DNA of 64,000 nt from Mycobacterium alsense (GCF_002086635.1 NZ_MVHD01000010.1:59003-123002), one strand, 5' to 3'; positions 29,738-39,674 are shown, counted from the first letter of the stretch. A program made the numbers and translations. The notes: generated from the sequence alone by a model not told the origin.

Positions 29738-30946
29738 CTAAGCCGGCGTGAACTGAACCGGCAGGGTCGCCGGGGATCGAAACGCCACGCCGACGACGTG
29801 CGGTGCCGGGGCGCAGGGGTCGAGGCGCACGTCGGGCAGCCGGTCGAGCAGCGCGTTGATGGCCACGGCCGCTTCCATCCGCGCCAGGTGCATGCCCAGG
29901 CACAGGTGGGGGCCGCCGCCGAACGTCAGGTGCGCGATGTTACTGCGGGTGGGGTCGAAGCGGTCCGGGTCGGGGTAGCGGGCCGGATCGCGGTTGGCGG
30001 CCGCGACGCTGACGCTGACGTTGGTGCCCGCCGGGATCGCGACCCCGTCGAGCTCGCAGTCGCGCACCGCCCGCCGCACCACGGTGGTGATGGGCGGCTC
30101 CCAGCGCAGTGCCTCCTCGAAGGCGCCGCGCAGCAGGCCGCGATCGGCGCGCAGCGCGTCGAGCAGGGCCGGCTCGGTGAGCAGCGCGACCAGCAGGTTG
30201 CCCGAGGCGCGGTAGGTCGTTTCGACGCCGGCCGGCAGGATCAGCAGCAGGAACGCGAAGATCTCGTCGTCGGTCAGCCGAGCGCCGTCGATCTCGGACT
30301 CCGCCAGCGTGCTGATCAGGTCGTCCTGGGGGCGGCGGCGCCGCTCGGCGAGGATCTCCCCGAGGTAGATTTTCAGCGCCCGCGACGCGGCGAGGCCGCG
30401 GTCCCAGTCGTAGACGACGTTGAGCAATTCGATCGACAGCCGCTGGAAGCGCACGTAGTCCTGCCGCGGCAGGCCCATGATCCGCGCGATGACCTGGACG
30501 GGGAACGCGAAGGTGAACTCGCGGGCCAGCTCGGCGCGCCCGCGCGGCGCGAACCGGTCGAGCAGCTCGTGCACCACCACCTCCACCAGGTCGGTGCGCC
30601 AGCGCTCCAGCAGCGCGGTGCGGAACGACGGCGACACCAGCGCCCGGCTGGCCCGGTGCTCGGCCCCCTCGAGCTCGAGCAGGGTGCGGCCCATGACCGG
30701 TCCCATGATCTGGTCGTAGATCGACGACGAGAACGCGTCGGGGTGGGTGAGCACCGTCTGGCATTCGTCGTAGCCGAGCACCGTCACCCCGAGCTCGCCG
30801 ATCTGACCGGCGCGGACCTCGTCGAACGGGTTGCCCACCATCACGCGGTGGCGGGCCCGCGCCTCGCGCAGCCGCTCGTGCACGTTCTCGACCTGCATGA
30901 GCAGCCCGGTCTGCAGCTCGGCGGGATCGAATTCCTCGACGCTCAC
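29738..30946 (-). CDS. Cytochrome P450
   Basis: Soluble bacterial P450 of 402 aa. The haem-binding motif is FGGGPHLCLGMHLAR with Cys349, the ExxR motif is EEALRW, and the I-helix segment is LPAGVETTYR, in which the usual acid is Glu rather than Asp. The GTG at 30946 overlaps the stop of the upstream deacylase by 4 nt, so P450, deacylase and amidohydrolase form a three-gene operon. The electron donor may be the ferredoxin at 40.8 kb. Substrate and CYP family are not assigned. Confidence 0.93.
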   Translation of the reverse strand: MSVEEFDPAELQTGLLMQVENVHERLREARARHRVMVGNPFDEVRAGQIGELGVTVLGYDECQTVLTHPDAFSSSIYDQIMGPVMGRTLLELEGAEHRASRALVSPSFRTALLERWRTDLVEVVVHELLDRFAPRGRAELAREFTFAFPVQVIARIMGLPRQDYVRFQRLSIELLNVVYDWDRGLAASRALKIYLGEILAERRRRPQDDLISTLAESEIDGARLTDDEIFAFLLLILPAGVETTYRASGNLLVALLTEPALLDALRADRGLLRGAFEEALRWEPPITTVVRRAVRDCELDGVAIPAGTNVSVSVAAANRDPARYPDPDRFDPTRSNIAHLTFGGGPHLCLGMHLARMEAAVAINALLDRLPDVRLDPCAPAPHVVGVAFRSPATLPVQFTPA

Positions 30947-32664
30947 GACGGGGACACCGTCTCGGTGTCGCGCCCGGAGCGCAGCACGGTGCCGGGCAGC
31001 GCGCCGGTCGCGGCGCCGTCGCGGCAGACCTCGACGCCGCCGACCCACACCGAGGTGATGCCGTGGGCATCGGCGACCAGCCGCGGCGCCCCCGACGGCA
31101 GGTCGTAGCGGGTGCGCTCGGGGCCGTGGTCGACCGTCGCCGGGTCGAACAGCACCAGGTCGGCGTGCCAGCCGGGGGTGATGCGCCCGCGTTCGGACAG
31201 CCCGTAGAACCGGGCCGGCACGTCGGTGATCAGCCGGACGGCCTCCTCGAGGGTCACCACCTGGTGCTCGCGGACGCCGCGGCCCAGCAGCGACGTCGTG
31301 TAGATCGCGCCGCACATCATGTCGAGGTGGGCGCCGGCGTCCGAGCCGCCGATCACCGCGCCCGGGTGTTGCCACACCTTGGCGCGCATCTTCCAGTCGT
31401 CCGCGCTGTCGCCGGTCAGCGGGGGGGTGAGCCCGGTGCGCAGCTCGTCGGCGATCACGATGTCGCACAGCGTGTCGAAGGGCTCGCCGCCCCGGGCCGC
31501 GGCGACCTCGCCGACGCTGCGGCCGGTCGCGTCGTCGTTCTGCGGCGCGAACGTCTCGACGACGACCAGCCGGTCCCATTGCGCGAGGCCGCGCAGCATG
31601 CCGGCCTCCTTCGAGGAGGCGCCCTCGGCGAGGCGGCGGCGCACCGCGGGGTCGGCGAGCGCCCTGAGCCGCTCCGGTACGGGCAGGTGCATCGTGTCCC
31701 GCCAGCCCGGCAGCCCGTCGAGCACGAAACCCGACAGGAACGACAGCCGGATCTTCATCGCCTGCGGCAGGGTGAGCGCCACCACCCGGCCCCCGCGCTC
31801 GGCGGCGATTTCGGAGGCGCGCAACTGCTTTCGGTGCCCGTCCGGGTTGGCCGCCGACACGCCGAGCAGGTTCCAGTTCAGCGGGCGCCCGGCGGCCACC
31901 GACATGTCGGTGAGCAGCGCGACGTCGTCGTCGGTGAAGCCCGACAGGCAACCGGCGATGATCGCCTCCAGCGTGGTGCCCGGGTGGTCGCGCAGGCCGG
32001 CGGCCAGCGCCACCAATTCGTCGCGCGTCGCGCCGCGCGACGGCACCGGCTGGCCGGAGCCGTCGTTGTGGGTGGGGGACTGGCTGGTGGACAGTCCCAG
32101 GCCGCCGGCGGCCAGCGCGTCGTGCAGCACCGCGACCATCGTGTCGATCTGGTCCGGGGTGGCCTCGGCGCCGATGCCGTCGCCGCCCATCGCGGCCAGC
32201 CGCAGCGCCGAATGCCCTACCAGGAAACCGGCATTGACCGCGATGCGGCCCTCGAGGCGGCCGAGCCAGTCGCCGAACGAGGCCCATACCCAGTCCAGGC
32301 CCGCACGCAGCGCCTCGAGCGGCATCCCCTCCACCCGCGCGAGCATCCGGGTGAGGTAGTCCTGCTGCTCGGGGGCCGCGGGCGCCAGCGTGAAACCGCA
32401 GTTGCCGCCGAAGACCGTGGTGACCCCGTGCTGCACCGACGGGCTCGCGGTCGGGTCCCAGAACAGCTGCGCGTCGTAGTGGGTGTGCAGGTCGACGAAA
32501 CCCGGCGCCAGCGTCTGTCCTTGCGCGTCAACGGTTTTCGCCGCCGGATCGGCCACCTCGCCCACGGCGACGATGCGCCCGTCGCGGATGCCGACGTCAC
32601 CGTGGCGGGCGGGCGCGCCCGTGCCGTCGACGATCTGGGCGTCGCGAATCAGCAGATCTAACAT
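30943..32664 (-). CDS. N-acyl-D-amino-acid deacylase-like amidohydrolase
   Basis: Metal-dependent amidohydrolase of 573 aa. The beta-sandwich N-terminus MLDLLIRDAQIVDGTGAP is followed by the metal motif VDLHTHYDAQ, GNCGF, GHSALR, and the C-terminal GGSDAGAHLDMM. The C-terminal HADLVLFDP returns to the sandwich domain. This matches D-aminoacylase-type enzymes, which hydrolyse N-acyl bonds; in this context the substrate may be any amide or lactam-like intermediate. Start ATG at 32664 overlaps the upstream amidohydrolase by 7 bp; stop overlaps the P450 start. Confidence 0.88.
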   Translation of the reverse strand: MLDLLIRDAQIVDGTGAPARHGDVGIRDGRIVAVGEVADPAAKTVDAQGQTLAPGFVDLHTHYDAQLFWDPTASPSVQHGVTTVFGGNCGFTLAPAAPEQQDYLTRMLARVEGMPLEALRAGLDWVWASFGDWLGRLEGRIAVNAGFLVGHSALRLAAMGGDGIGAEATPDQIDTMVAVLHDALAAGGLGLSTSQSPTHNDGSGQPVPSRGATRDELVALAAGLRDHPGTTLEAIIAGCLSGFTDDDVALLTDMSVAAGRPLNWNLLGVSAANPDGHRKQLRASEIAAERGGRVVALTLPQAMKIRLSFLSGFVLDGLPGWRDTMHLPVPERLRALADPAVRRRLAEGASSKEAGMLRGLAQWDRLVVVETFAPQNDDATGRSVGEVAAARGGEPFDTLCDIVIADELRTGLTPPLTGDSADDWKMRAKVWQHPGAVIGGSDAGAHLDMMCGAIYTTSLLGRGVREHQVVTLEEAVRLITDVPARFYGLSERGRITPGWHADLVLFDPATVDHGPERTRYDLPSGAPRLVADAHGITSVWVGGVEVCRDGAATGALPGTVLRSGRDTETVSPS

Positions 32665-33845
32665 GCGAGCCACTCCTCGTCGGGTAGTGGGTGGTCGAAC
32701 AGCTGTGCCGCGTTGCGATGGGTGATCTTCGCGGCGTCTTCGGGCGACAGGCCCGCGACGTTGCGCGCCACCACCTGTTGGGTGTCGGGCCAGGTGGAAT
32801 CGGCGTGCGGGTAGTCGCTTTCGACGAGGATCCGGTCGGCCCCGATGGCGTCCAGCGCGCCGAACGCGTGCGGGTCGTCGATGGAACAGAACCAGAAGTT
32901 GCGCCGCAGCACCTCGCTGGGCAGCAGGTCGCCCTTCCACGCCCCGCCTTCGTAACCCGAAGCCGAGTGCGCGAGAACGTAATCGGCGCGGTCGCCGAGC
33001 ATGGCCGCCCAGCCCAACCCGCCCTCGGCCAGCGTGATGTTCAGCCTCGGGTAGCGCACCGGGATGCCCGACCACAGCATGTCCGCGCAGGCGACCAGGC
33101 CGTTGACCGGGAACAGCGTGGTGATGGTCTCAAATGGCGTGTCGGGGGCCGGGATCGGCGCCCATTGCGCCGAACCGGTGTGCAGGCACACGACGGTGCC
33201 GGTCTCCTCGCAGGCCGCGAAGAACGGGTCCCACACGCCGCTGTGCAGGCTGGGCATGCCGCATTGGGCGGGCAGCTCGGGGAAGCTGACGGCCTTGAAG
33301 CCGCGCGCGGCGTTGCGGCGGACCTCCTCGGGCGCGAGCTGCGGGTCGGCGAGCCACGGCAGCTGCAGCGGGATGATCCGGTCGGGGTAGGCCGCCGCCC
33401 ACACCTCGAGATGCCAGTCGTTCCAGGCCCTTAGGGTGGCCAGCCCCAGCTCCAGATCGTCGCTCTTCCAAAACACGGTGCCGGCGAAACCGGCGATCAG
33501 CGACGGGAAGTTCAGCGACGCCCAGATGCCGGCGAGATCCATGTCGGCGATGCGCGCGTCGATATCCCAACAGCCGCGCCGCATCTCGTCGAACCGGGCG
33601 GCCTCCATGCTCCATTCCTCGCGTGGCCGGCCGATCACCGCGTTGAGGCCGATGTTCGGGTACTCGCGGCCCTCGTAACGCCACACCTGCCGCCCGTCGT
33701 CGGTCTCGACGACCGTCGGCGCGCGGTCGGCGAGCGCAGCGGGAAGCCGCCCGACGAACATGTCCGGTGGCTCGATGACGTGGTCGTCGACCGAGATCAC
33801 GACGTGCTGTCGCTGCCGGGGATCGGGGTCTGGCAGCAGCGCCAT
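32658..33845 (-). CDS. Amidohydrolase-2 family metal-dependent hydrolase
   Basis: TIM-barrel hydrolase of 395 aa related to the aminocarboxymuconate-semialdehyde decarboxylase group. It begins VISVDDHVIEPPDMF, has LHTGSAQW in the middle (metal His) and ends with ESDYPHADSTWPDT (catalytic Asp). Mycobacteria have many paralogues; enzymes of this type decarboxylate or hydrolyse ring-cleavage products and other carboxylates. It is the first gene of a probable operon with the deacylase and a P450. ATG at 33845. The exact reaction is not deducible. Confidence 0.87.
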   Translation of the reverse strand: MALLPDPDPRQRQHVVISVDDHVIEPPDMFVGRLPAALADRAPTVVETDDGRQVWRYEGREYPNIGLNAVIGRPREEWSMEAARFDEMRRGCWDIDARIADMDLAGIWASLNFPSLIAGFAGTVFWKSDDLELGLATLRAWNDWHLEVWAAAYPDRIIPLQLPWLADPQLAPEEVRRNAARGFKAVSFPELPAQCGMPSLHSGVWDPFFAACEETGTVVCLHTGSAQWAPIPAPDTPFETITTLFPVNGLVACADMLWSGIPVRYPRLNITLAEGGLGWAAMLGDRADYVLAHSASGYEGGAWKGDLLPSEVLRRNFWFCSIDDPHAFGALDAIGADRILVESDYPHADSTWPDTQQVVARNVAGLSPEDAAKITHRNAAQLFDHPLPDEEWLAC

Positions 33846-33851
33846 ACCTGA

Positions 33852-33905
33852 TGACTATGGTCGTTTTCCCGGCACTGTCAACGGGCAGACAACGGGGCAT
33901 AGTCA
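33852..33905. repeat. Widely spaced 8-bp inverted repeat upstream of amidohydrolase operon
   Basis: TGACTATG at 33852-33859 and CATAGTCA at 33898-33905 are exact reverse complements 38 bp apart, directly upstream of the amidohydrolase ATG. They could be paired operator half-sites, or chance. The remaining intergenic sequence to 34047 shows nothing else. Confidence 0.3.
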
Positions 33906-34047
33906 GATCCGCGTCACATCGGCCACACCAGCACCGCGGGGCTTGGCATGACTGCCGCCGCAAAGTGATAGCGCATCCGCTATCAAGTTCGAGAAGAGGG
34001 TGGCCGCCCGCTGACGGTGCTGGAGTGACGGATGTGCCGCTGCCGGT

Positions 34048-35286
34048 TCAATGCCCGGGGTCGAATTCGATTGGCAGCGTAAGCGGTCCGCTTATCCCTG
34101 TCAGCGGCTTCCAGGGGGCCGGGCCGGTGCGGCGGGCATTGGGCATGCGCCGCGCCATGACCGTCAGCGCTTCGGCGAGCTCGAGTCGGGCCAGGTTCGC
34201 GCCGAGGCAATAGTGCATGCCGGCGCCGAACGTTTGCATCGGCGGGGCTCCATCCCGGGTGATGTCGAGGCGGTCCGGGTCGTCGTAGACGGCGGGGTCG
34301 CGGTTGGCGGCGCCCGTGTGGGCGATGACCAGGGTGCCGGCCGGGATCATCACCCCTTCGATTTCGACGTCCTCGCGGGCGGTGCGCAGGGTGCCGGCCG
34401 CGATCGGTGAATGCCGCATCGTCTCCTCGACCGCGCCGGCCGCCAGCTCGGGACGCGCGGCCAGCAGGGCCCACTGGTCGGGGTGGTCGACCAGCGCCTG
34501 CACCGAGGCGGCCAGCTGGTTGCGGGTGGTGTCGGTGCCGGCCATCAGTAGGCCGGCCGCCAGCATCCGCAGGTCGTCGGCGCTGAGGCGATCGCCGTTG
34601 TCCTCGGCGCGGATCAGCTCGGAGATCAGGTCGTCGGTCAGCGTGTGCCGCCGCTGCGCGACCATGTCGTCGATGTAGGCGTCGAGTTCGTCCCACGCCG
34701 CCAGGATGGCCCGCTGGTGGGCGGCAACCTCCCAGCTGAAGGCCTTGAAGATGTCGTCGGTCCACTCCGAGAACAGCTTCCAATCCTCGGCCGGGGCGCC
34801 CAACAGCGCGCAGATGATCGGGACCGGGAATTGGCGGGCGATGTCGGTGACCACCTCACAGCGCCCCGCGCCGGTGTGGCGATCCACCAGCTCGGTGATC
34901 ACCTCGACGATGGTGGTGCGCAGCCGTGCGGTGGCCCGCGGTGTGAAGGCCTTGGACACCAGGCGGCGCAGCCGGTGGTGATCGGGGCCGTCGAGACTGA
35001 TCAGGTTCGTCGCGACCCGCTCCCACAACGGGCCGGCGGTGATGCCCTGCGACGCGAGGAACATCCCCTGAGGCACGCGGAAGCGCGGGTCGCGCAACAC
35101 GCTTCGCACCAATTCATAGGTCAGCAGCTCCGGCCCGTGCGGGCCGATCGCGATCGACGCCCGGCGTCGGGTCCCGCTGATGATGCCGTGGGCCTCGTCG
35201 GGGCTTTCGCAGTGCTCGTAGTCGATCGTCGGCAGGCCGGCTTCGAACACGTTCGGGCAGATCGGCGCGTCAACCGTGATGGTCAT
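34048..35286 (-). CDS. Cytochrome P450
   Basis: P450 of 412 aa. Haem motif FGAGMHYCLGANLAR with Cys360, canonical I-helix MAGTDTTRN, and EETMRHSP as ExxR. It stands alone on the minus strand, divergent from the BVMO-esterase fusion by 234 bp and about 200 bp upstream of the amidohydrolase operon. It is likely part of the same oxidative pathway. The high-quality motifs suggest a functional monooxygenase; the substrate is unknown. ATG at 35286 gives MTITVDAPICPNVFE. Confidence 0.94.
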   Translation of the reverse strand: MTITVDAPICPNVFEAGLPTIDYEHCESPDEAHGIISGTRRRASIAIGPHGPELLTYELVRSVLRDPRFRVPQGMFLASQGITAGPLWERVATNLISLDGPDHHRLRRLVSKAFTPRATARLRTTIVEVITELVDRHTGAGRCEVVTDIARQFPVPIICALLGAPAEDWKLFSEWTDDIFKAFSWEVAAHQRAILAAWDELDAYIDDMVAQRRHTLTDDLISELIRAEDNGDRLSADDLRMLAAGLLMAGTDTTRNQLAASVQALVDHPDQWALLAARPELAAGAVEETMRHSPIAAGTLRTAREDVEIEGVMIPAGTLVIAHTGAANRDPAVYDDPDRLDITRDGAPPMQTFGAGMHYCLGANLARLELAEALTVMARRMPNARRTGPAPWKPLTGISGPLTLPIEFDPGH

Positions 35287-35371
35287 GGTGGCTCCCCAGA
35301 GATCGCCGGTGTCGTGCTTTCACCACGAAGTCTTGGCGGCGCCGCCCCGCGTCACACGCGTAGCCGACTAC

Positions 35372-35392
35372 CCCACTTTCGGTCCCACTTTC
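35372..35392. repeat. Tandem CCCACTTTC direct repeat
   Basis: CCCACTTTC occurs at 35372-35380 and 35384-35392, separated by GGT, in the 234-bp region between the divergent P450 and BVMO-esterase genes. The 12-bp periodicity is compatible with a direct-repeat regulator site, but no known regulator is recognised. Confidence 0.35.
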
Positions 35393-35520
35393 CGTCGGCG
35401 CGCGCTGAACGCGACGAATGACGGTGCCCGCGCCGCCGATCGCCCCGCTCGGCTCCGACCATGGAAATGAAGTACGGCGGTACGCAAGACATCCGCGCCG
35501 CGCGGCGCGATGATCAGACG

Positions 35521-38130
35521 ATGACCGACACCAACGGGACGGACCGACCGACTCCCGACGTCGACGTCGTCGTCGTGGGCGCGGGTATCGCGGGCCTTTA
35601 CCTCACCCACCGGTTGAGCCGCGCCGGGTACCGATTCCGGGTCTTCGAGGCGGCCGACGACCTTGGCGGCACGTGGTACTGGAACCGGTATCCGGGTGCC
35701 AGGGTGGACGTGCCCAGCGTCGACTACATGTACAGCTTCGATCCCGACTGGCGGCGGGACTGGCAGTGGTCGGAGAAGTACGCCACCCAGCCGGAGATCC
35801 TGCGCTATTTGAACCACGTCGCCGACAAGCACGACCTGCGCCGCCACATCACCTTCTCGACGCGGGTTCGGCAGGCGCGCTGGGACGACGACGCCTCGCT
35901 ATGGCGCGTCGGCACCGACCGCGGGGAGGACGTCACCTCCCGTTTCGTCGTGATGGCCACGGGCTGTTTGTCCATGCCCAAGGACGCCGAGGTCGACGGC
36001 CTCGACCGGTTCACGGGCGAGGTCTACTTCACCAGCCGCTGGCCGCACGAACCGGTCGATTTCATCCACAAGCGAGTGGCGGTGATCGGCACGGGTTCGT
36101 CCGGCGTTCAATCGATTCCGATGATCGCCCGGCAGGCGCGAGAGCTGGTGGTGTTTCAGCGCACCCCGAATTTCTCGATCCCGGCGCGCAATGGTCCGCT
36201 GTCGCCGGAGAAGCTTGCGCAACTGGCCAATGAGGCGGAATACCGGGCGGCGGCACGAGTGTCGTGGGGCGGCATTCCGGGGGAGCGCAGCCTGATCCAG
36301 ACATTCAGCGTCTCGGAGGACGAACGCCAGGAGCGCTTCGAGCGCGCCTGGCAGAGCGGCCTGCTGTTCGAGACGTTCACCGTTTTCGCCGACGTGCTGA
36401 GCAATCCCGCGGCCAACCACGAGTTCGCCGAGTTCTTCCGGAACAAGATCCGCTCCATCGTCCACGATCCCCAGACGGCGGCCGAGCTGTGCCCCACCGA
36501 TCACCCGATCGGGACGAAAAGACCCTGCCTGGACACGAATTACTACGCCACCTTCAACCTGCCGCACGTGCGCCTGGTCAATGTCCGCAAGCAACCGATC
36601 CGAAACCTCACGGAGACCGGCATCGATACCGCCGACGAGTCGTTCACCTTCGATGCGATCGTCTTCGCCACCGGCTTCGATGCCGTGACCGGAGCGATCA
36701 CGGCCGTCGACTTCGTGGGCCGAAATGGCCTGGCGCTGAAGGACAAATGGGTGCACGGGCCGCAGACCTACCTGGGGTTGACCACGGTCGGCTTTCCAAA
36801 CCTCTTTTTCATCACCGGTCCCGGAAGTCCTTCGGTGCTGTCGAACATGGCCGTGTCGATCGAGACGCACGCGGACTGGGTGCTCGACTGCCTCGATCAC
36901 TTGGGCGCCTCGAGCTTCGATGTCATCGAGCCCACCGACGCGGCCGAGGCCGGGTGGACGCAACACGTCAACGACTGCGCCGACATCACGCTCTACCCGA
37001 CCGCGAACTCCTGGTATATGGGCGCCAATGTCCCGGGCAAACCCCGGTATTTCCTGCCCTACTGCGCGGGCGTCGACTTCTACCGCCTCAGCCTCGACGA
37101 GGTGGTCGCCCGCGATTACCTGGGGTTCAGGCTGTGTGGACCGGGCGGCGCGCAGTGCAACGACGGAGTGGTGCGCCGGTTGCAGCCGGACGTCGAGATG
37201 GTCCTCATGGAGGCGGCGGCGCTGAACCCGCCGCCGATGGAATCGATGCCCGTGCCGGAGGCGCGCGCGTTCTACGCGCAGATGTTGGCACCGCTGCCGC
37301 CAGGACCGGACGTCGGCGAGATCATCGACGGCGTATTCCCCGGCGCCACCGGCGATTTGGCGTACCGGCAGTATCGGCCATCGACGCCCGGTCCGCACCC
37401 GATCGTGGTGTACTTCCACGGCGGCGGCTACGTTCTGGGCGACGCCGTTTCCGACGACCCGCTGTGCCGGGACCTTTGCGTACGCAGCGACGCGACCGTC
37501 ATCTCGGTCGACTACCGGCACGCGCCCGAGCACCGATTCCCCGCGGCGGTCGACGACGCGCTGGCCGCCGCGCGGTGGGTCGCCGACAACGCCGCGGCGC
37601 TGGGCGGCCGGCCGGGTGAGCTTGCGGTGTGCGGCTGGAGCGCGGGCGGTGGACTCGCGGCGGTGGTGTGCCGGCTGGCGCGGGACCTGGGTGGACCGAA
37701 CATCATCGGGCAGGTGTTGTTGATGCCGTGCACGTCGGGCGACACGACACTGCCATCCTTCGCGGAGAACGCCGACGGCTACGGCCTAACGACGCCCCTG
37801 ATGCGCTGGTTCTACGACCACTACATCGACGCGGCGGATCGCGGCGATCCCCGTTTCGCGCCGTCACGTGCCGCCGACCTCTCCGGGCTGCCGCCGGCCA
37901 TCGTGGTGACGGCCGAGTTCGACCCGCTGCGTGACGACGGTGCGGCCTACGCCGCGGCGCTCGCCGCGGCGGGCGTCCCGACGGAGCATGTCCGCGCGCG
38001 CGGCCACACCCACCAATCGATCGCGATGGTCGACGTGGTCCTCTCGGGCGCGCCGATCCGCGCGCGGATGGCAGAAGCGCTGCGCGGGTTCTTCGTGGCG
38101 GCGCCGACGCGAACGCCCGAACCCGCCTGA
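35521..38130 (+). CDS. Baeyer-Villiger-type flavin monooxygenase fused to alpha/beta-hydrolase esterase
   Basis: Single frame of about 869 aa. Residues about 14-560 are a class B flavin monooxygenase: FAD-binding GAGIAG (20-25), a BVMO-like fingerprint [12 protein letters not shown] (164-175) and NADPH-binding GTGSSG (190-195). Residues about 600-869 are a hormone-sensitive-lipase-type hydrolase: HGGG from His633, GWSAGG with Ser707, Asp801 in EFDPLRDD, and His831 in HTHQS. A BVMO turns a ketone into an ester or lactone, which the hydrolase could open. The fingerprint His is Phe170 here. ATG at 35521 is preferred; an in-frame ATG at 35461 exists. No frameshift separates the halves. Confidence 0.9.
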   Translation: MTDTNGTDRPTPDVDVVVVGAGIAGLYLTHRLSRAGYRFRVFEAADDLGGTWYWNRYPGARVDVPSVDYMYSFDPDWRRDWQWSEKYATQPEILRYLNHVADKHDLRRHITFSTRVRQARWDDDASLWRVGTDRGEDVTSRFVVMATGCLSMPKDAEVDGLDRFTGEVYFTSRWPHEPVDFIHKRVAVIGTGSSGVQSIPMIARQARELVVFQRTPNFSIPARNGPLSPEKLAQLANEAEYRAAARVSWGGIPGERSLIQTFSVSEDERQERFERAWQSGLLFETFTVFADVLSNPAANHEFAEFFRNKIRSIVHDPQTAAELCPTDHPIGTKRPCLDTNYYATFNLPHVRLVNVRKQPIRNLTETGIDTADESFTFDAIVFATGFDAVTGAITAVDFVGRNGLALKDKWVHGPQTYLGLTTVGFPNLFFITGPGSPSVLSNMAVSIETHADWVLDCLDHLGASSFDVIEPTDAAEAGWTQHVNDCADITLYPTANSWYMGANVPGKPRYFLPYCAGVDFYRLSLDEVVARDYLGFRLCGPGGAQCNDGVVRRLQPDVEMVLMEAAALNPPPMESMPVPEARAFYAQMLAPLPPGPDVGEIIDGVFPGATGDLAYRQYRPSTPGPHPIVVYFHGGGYVLGDAVSDDPLCRDLCVRSDATVISVDYRHAPEHRFPAAVDDALAAARWVADNAAALGGRPGELAVCGWSAGGGLAAVVCRLARDLGGPNIIGQVLLMPCTSGDTTLPSFAENADGYGLTTPLMRWFYDHYIDAADRGDPRFAPSRAADLSGLPPAIVVTAEFDPLRDDGAAYAAALAAAGVPTEHVRARGHTHQSIAMVDVVLSGAPIRARMAEALRGFFVAAPTRTPEPA

Positions 38131-38174
38131 CGAGCGAAGCCCGGTGCACGCCGGTATGACTCCGCCGGCCGCAG

Positions 38175-39674
38175 TCAGCCCGGCACCGGATGGCGCACGA
38201 ACGCCCGCGGCTGCGTGAACGCGCGGATCCCGTCGACGCCAAGCTCGCGGCCCAGCCCGGACTGGCCGCAGCCGCCGAACGGCAGGCGCGGGTCCTGCGC
38301 GGCCAGGCCGTGGCAGTTGACGCTGACCGTGCCCGCCACGAGCTGGCCGGTGACCCGGTCCGCGAGCGCGTCGTCGCCCGTCCAGACGGACGCGGTGAGA
38401 CCGAATTCCGTTGCGTTGGCGGCGGTTACGGCGTCGTCGATGGATTCGTAGCCAAAGATCGGCAGCACCGGGCCGAACTGCTCCTCGGCGGCCAGCCGCG
38501 AGTCCGGCGCCAGGCCGGTGACCACCGTCGGCAGCACGAAGTATCCGCCGGCGTCCTCGTCCGCCGAGCGGATGCGCCCGGCGGTGCGCACCGAGGCGCC
38601 GCTCGCTTGGGCGTCGACGACCAGCTCGGCGACCCGGTTGCGCCCGGTGGCGGTGTGCAGCGGCCCGAGCGTGGTGTCCTCGGCGAGGCCGTCGCCGACC
38701 ACCTCCCGCTCACAGCGCGCGACGACCGCGTCGGCCAGCTCGCCGACCCGCGCCGCGGGCGCATACAGCCGCTTGATCGCCATGCACACCTGACCGCCGG
38801 TGGTGTAGGTCGCGGTGACCAGCCGGTCGACCAGCTCGTCGGTGACCGCGATGTCCGGGGCGATGATCGCGGCGTCGTTGCCGCCGAGCTCGAGCAGCAC
38901 CGGGGTGAGGCGCGCCGCGGCGGCCGCCATGACGGCGCGCCCGGTGGCCACGCCGCCGGTCAGCGAGATGAGGTCGATGCCCGGATGGGTGACCAGCGCC
39001 CGGGCGAGCTCGCTGCCCGGGCCGGACACGACGTTGACCACGCCCGGCGGCAGCGCCGCGGCCAGCGCCCCGGCCAGCCGCAGCGCCGCCAGCGGACAGG
39101 TCGGCGGGACCTTGACGACGGCGGTGTTGCCGGCGCTCAGCGCCGACGCCAGCTTCGTCATCGTCAGCGCCAGCGGCCAGTTGAACGGCAATACCAGCGC
39201 GGCCACCCCGAACGGCTCGCGGTGCAGCCGCGGATAGGTCGATGCCGGGTCGACCTGCTCGGGCGCCACCGCGGCCTCGGCCATCGACCCGATCAGCGCG
39301 GCCAGGCTGGGTCCGGTGGAGATCTCGAAGGTCGCCTCGCCGAGCACCTTGCCGTGCTCGCGGGTGTAGAGCCGCGGGCCGTCGCCGGCGGTCAGCCGTT
39401 CGGCGGCCGTGGCCGCGGCCGCCGAGACGGCGGCGACCCGCTCCGCGACGCCGAGCGCCCGCCACCCCGGCGCCGCCCGCCGTGCCGCCGCCACCGCGGC
39501 GTCGAGCTGGGCGGCATCGGCGGCGGGCGCGTGCCCGACGATCTCGGACGGCCGCGCCGGGTTGTGCACCGGGTAGGTCCCGGCGGCGCCGGGCTGCGGC
39601 CGGCCGCCGATCGTGAGCACCGCCTGATCGTCGGCGGCTCGGGTTGCTTGCGTGATCGTCGTTGATCCCGTCAT
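38175..39674 (-). CDS. Aldehyde dehydrogenase
   Basis: NAD(P)-dependent aldehyde dehydrogenase of 499 aa. The catalytic Cys is in GGQVCMAIKRLY, the general base Glu in LLELGGNDAAI, the NAD-binding LTGGVATGRAVM lies before it, and FGPVLPIF follows. The oxyanion Asn is in PFNWPLALTMTKLA. It oxidises aldehydes to acids; in this block it could process the product of the alcohol dehydrogenase. Convergent with the BVMO-esterase gene and divergent from the alcohol dehydrogenase gene (58 bp). ATG at 39674. Confidence 0.93.
   Translation of the reverse strand: MTGSTTITQATRAADDQAVLTIGGRPQPGAAGTYPVHNPARPSEIVGHAPAADAAQLDAAVAAARRAAPGWRALGVAERVAAVSAAAATAAERLTAGDGPRLYTREHGKVLGEATFEISTGPSLAALIGSMAEAAVAPEQVDPASTYPRLHREPFGVAALVLPFNWPLALTMTKLASALSAGNTAVVKVPPTCPLAALRLAGALAAALPPGVVNVVSGPGSELARALVTHPGIDLISLTGGVATGRAVMAAAAARLTPVLLELGGNDAAIIAPDIAVTDELVDRLVTATYTTGGQVCMAIKRLYAPAARVGELADAVVARCEREVVGDGLAEDTTLGPLHTATGRNRVAELVVDAQASGASVRTAGRIRSADEDAGGYFVLPTVVTGLAPDSRLAAEEQFGPVLPIFGYESIDDAVTAANATEFGLTASVWTGDDALADRVTGQLVAGTVSVNCHGLAAQDPRLPFGGCGQSGLGRELGVDGIRAFTQPRAFVRHPVPG

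Noticed and set aside
28610..31108. Plus-strand open frame of over 800 codons across aconitase and P450 genes
   Set aside because: It runs antisense over two genes with intact catalytic motifs and has no recognisable domain of its own.
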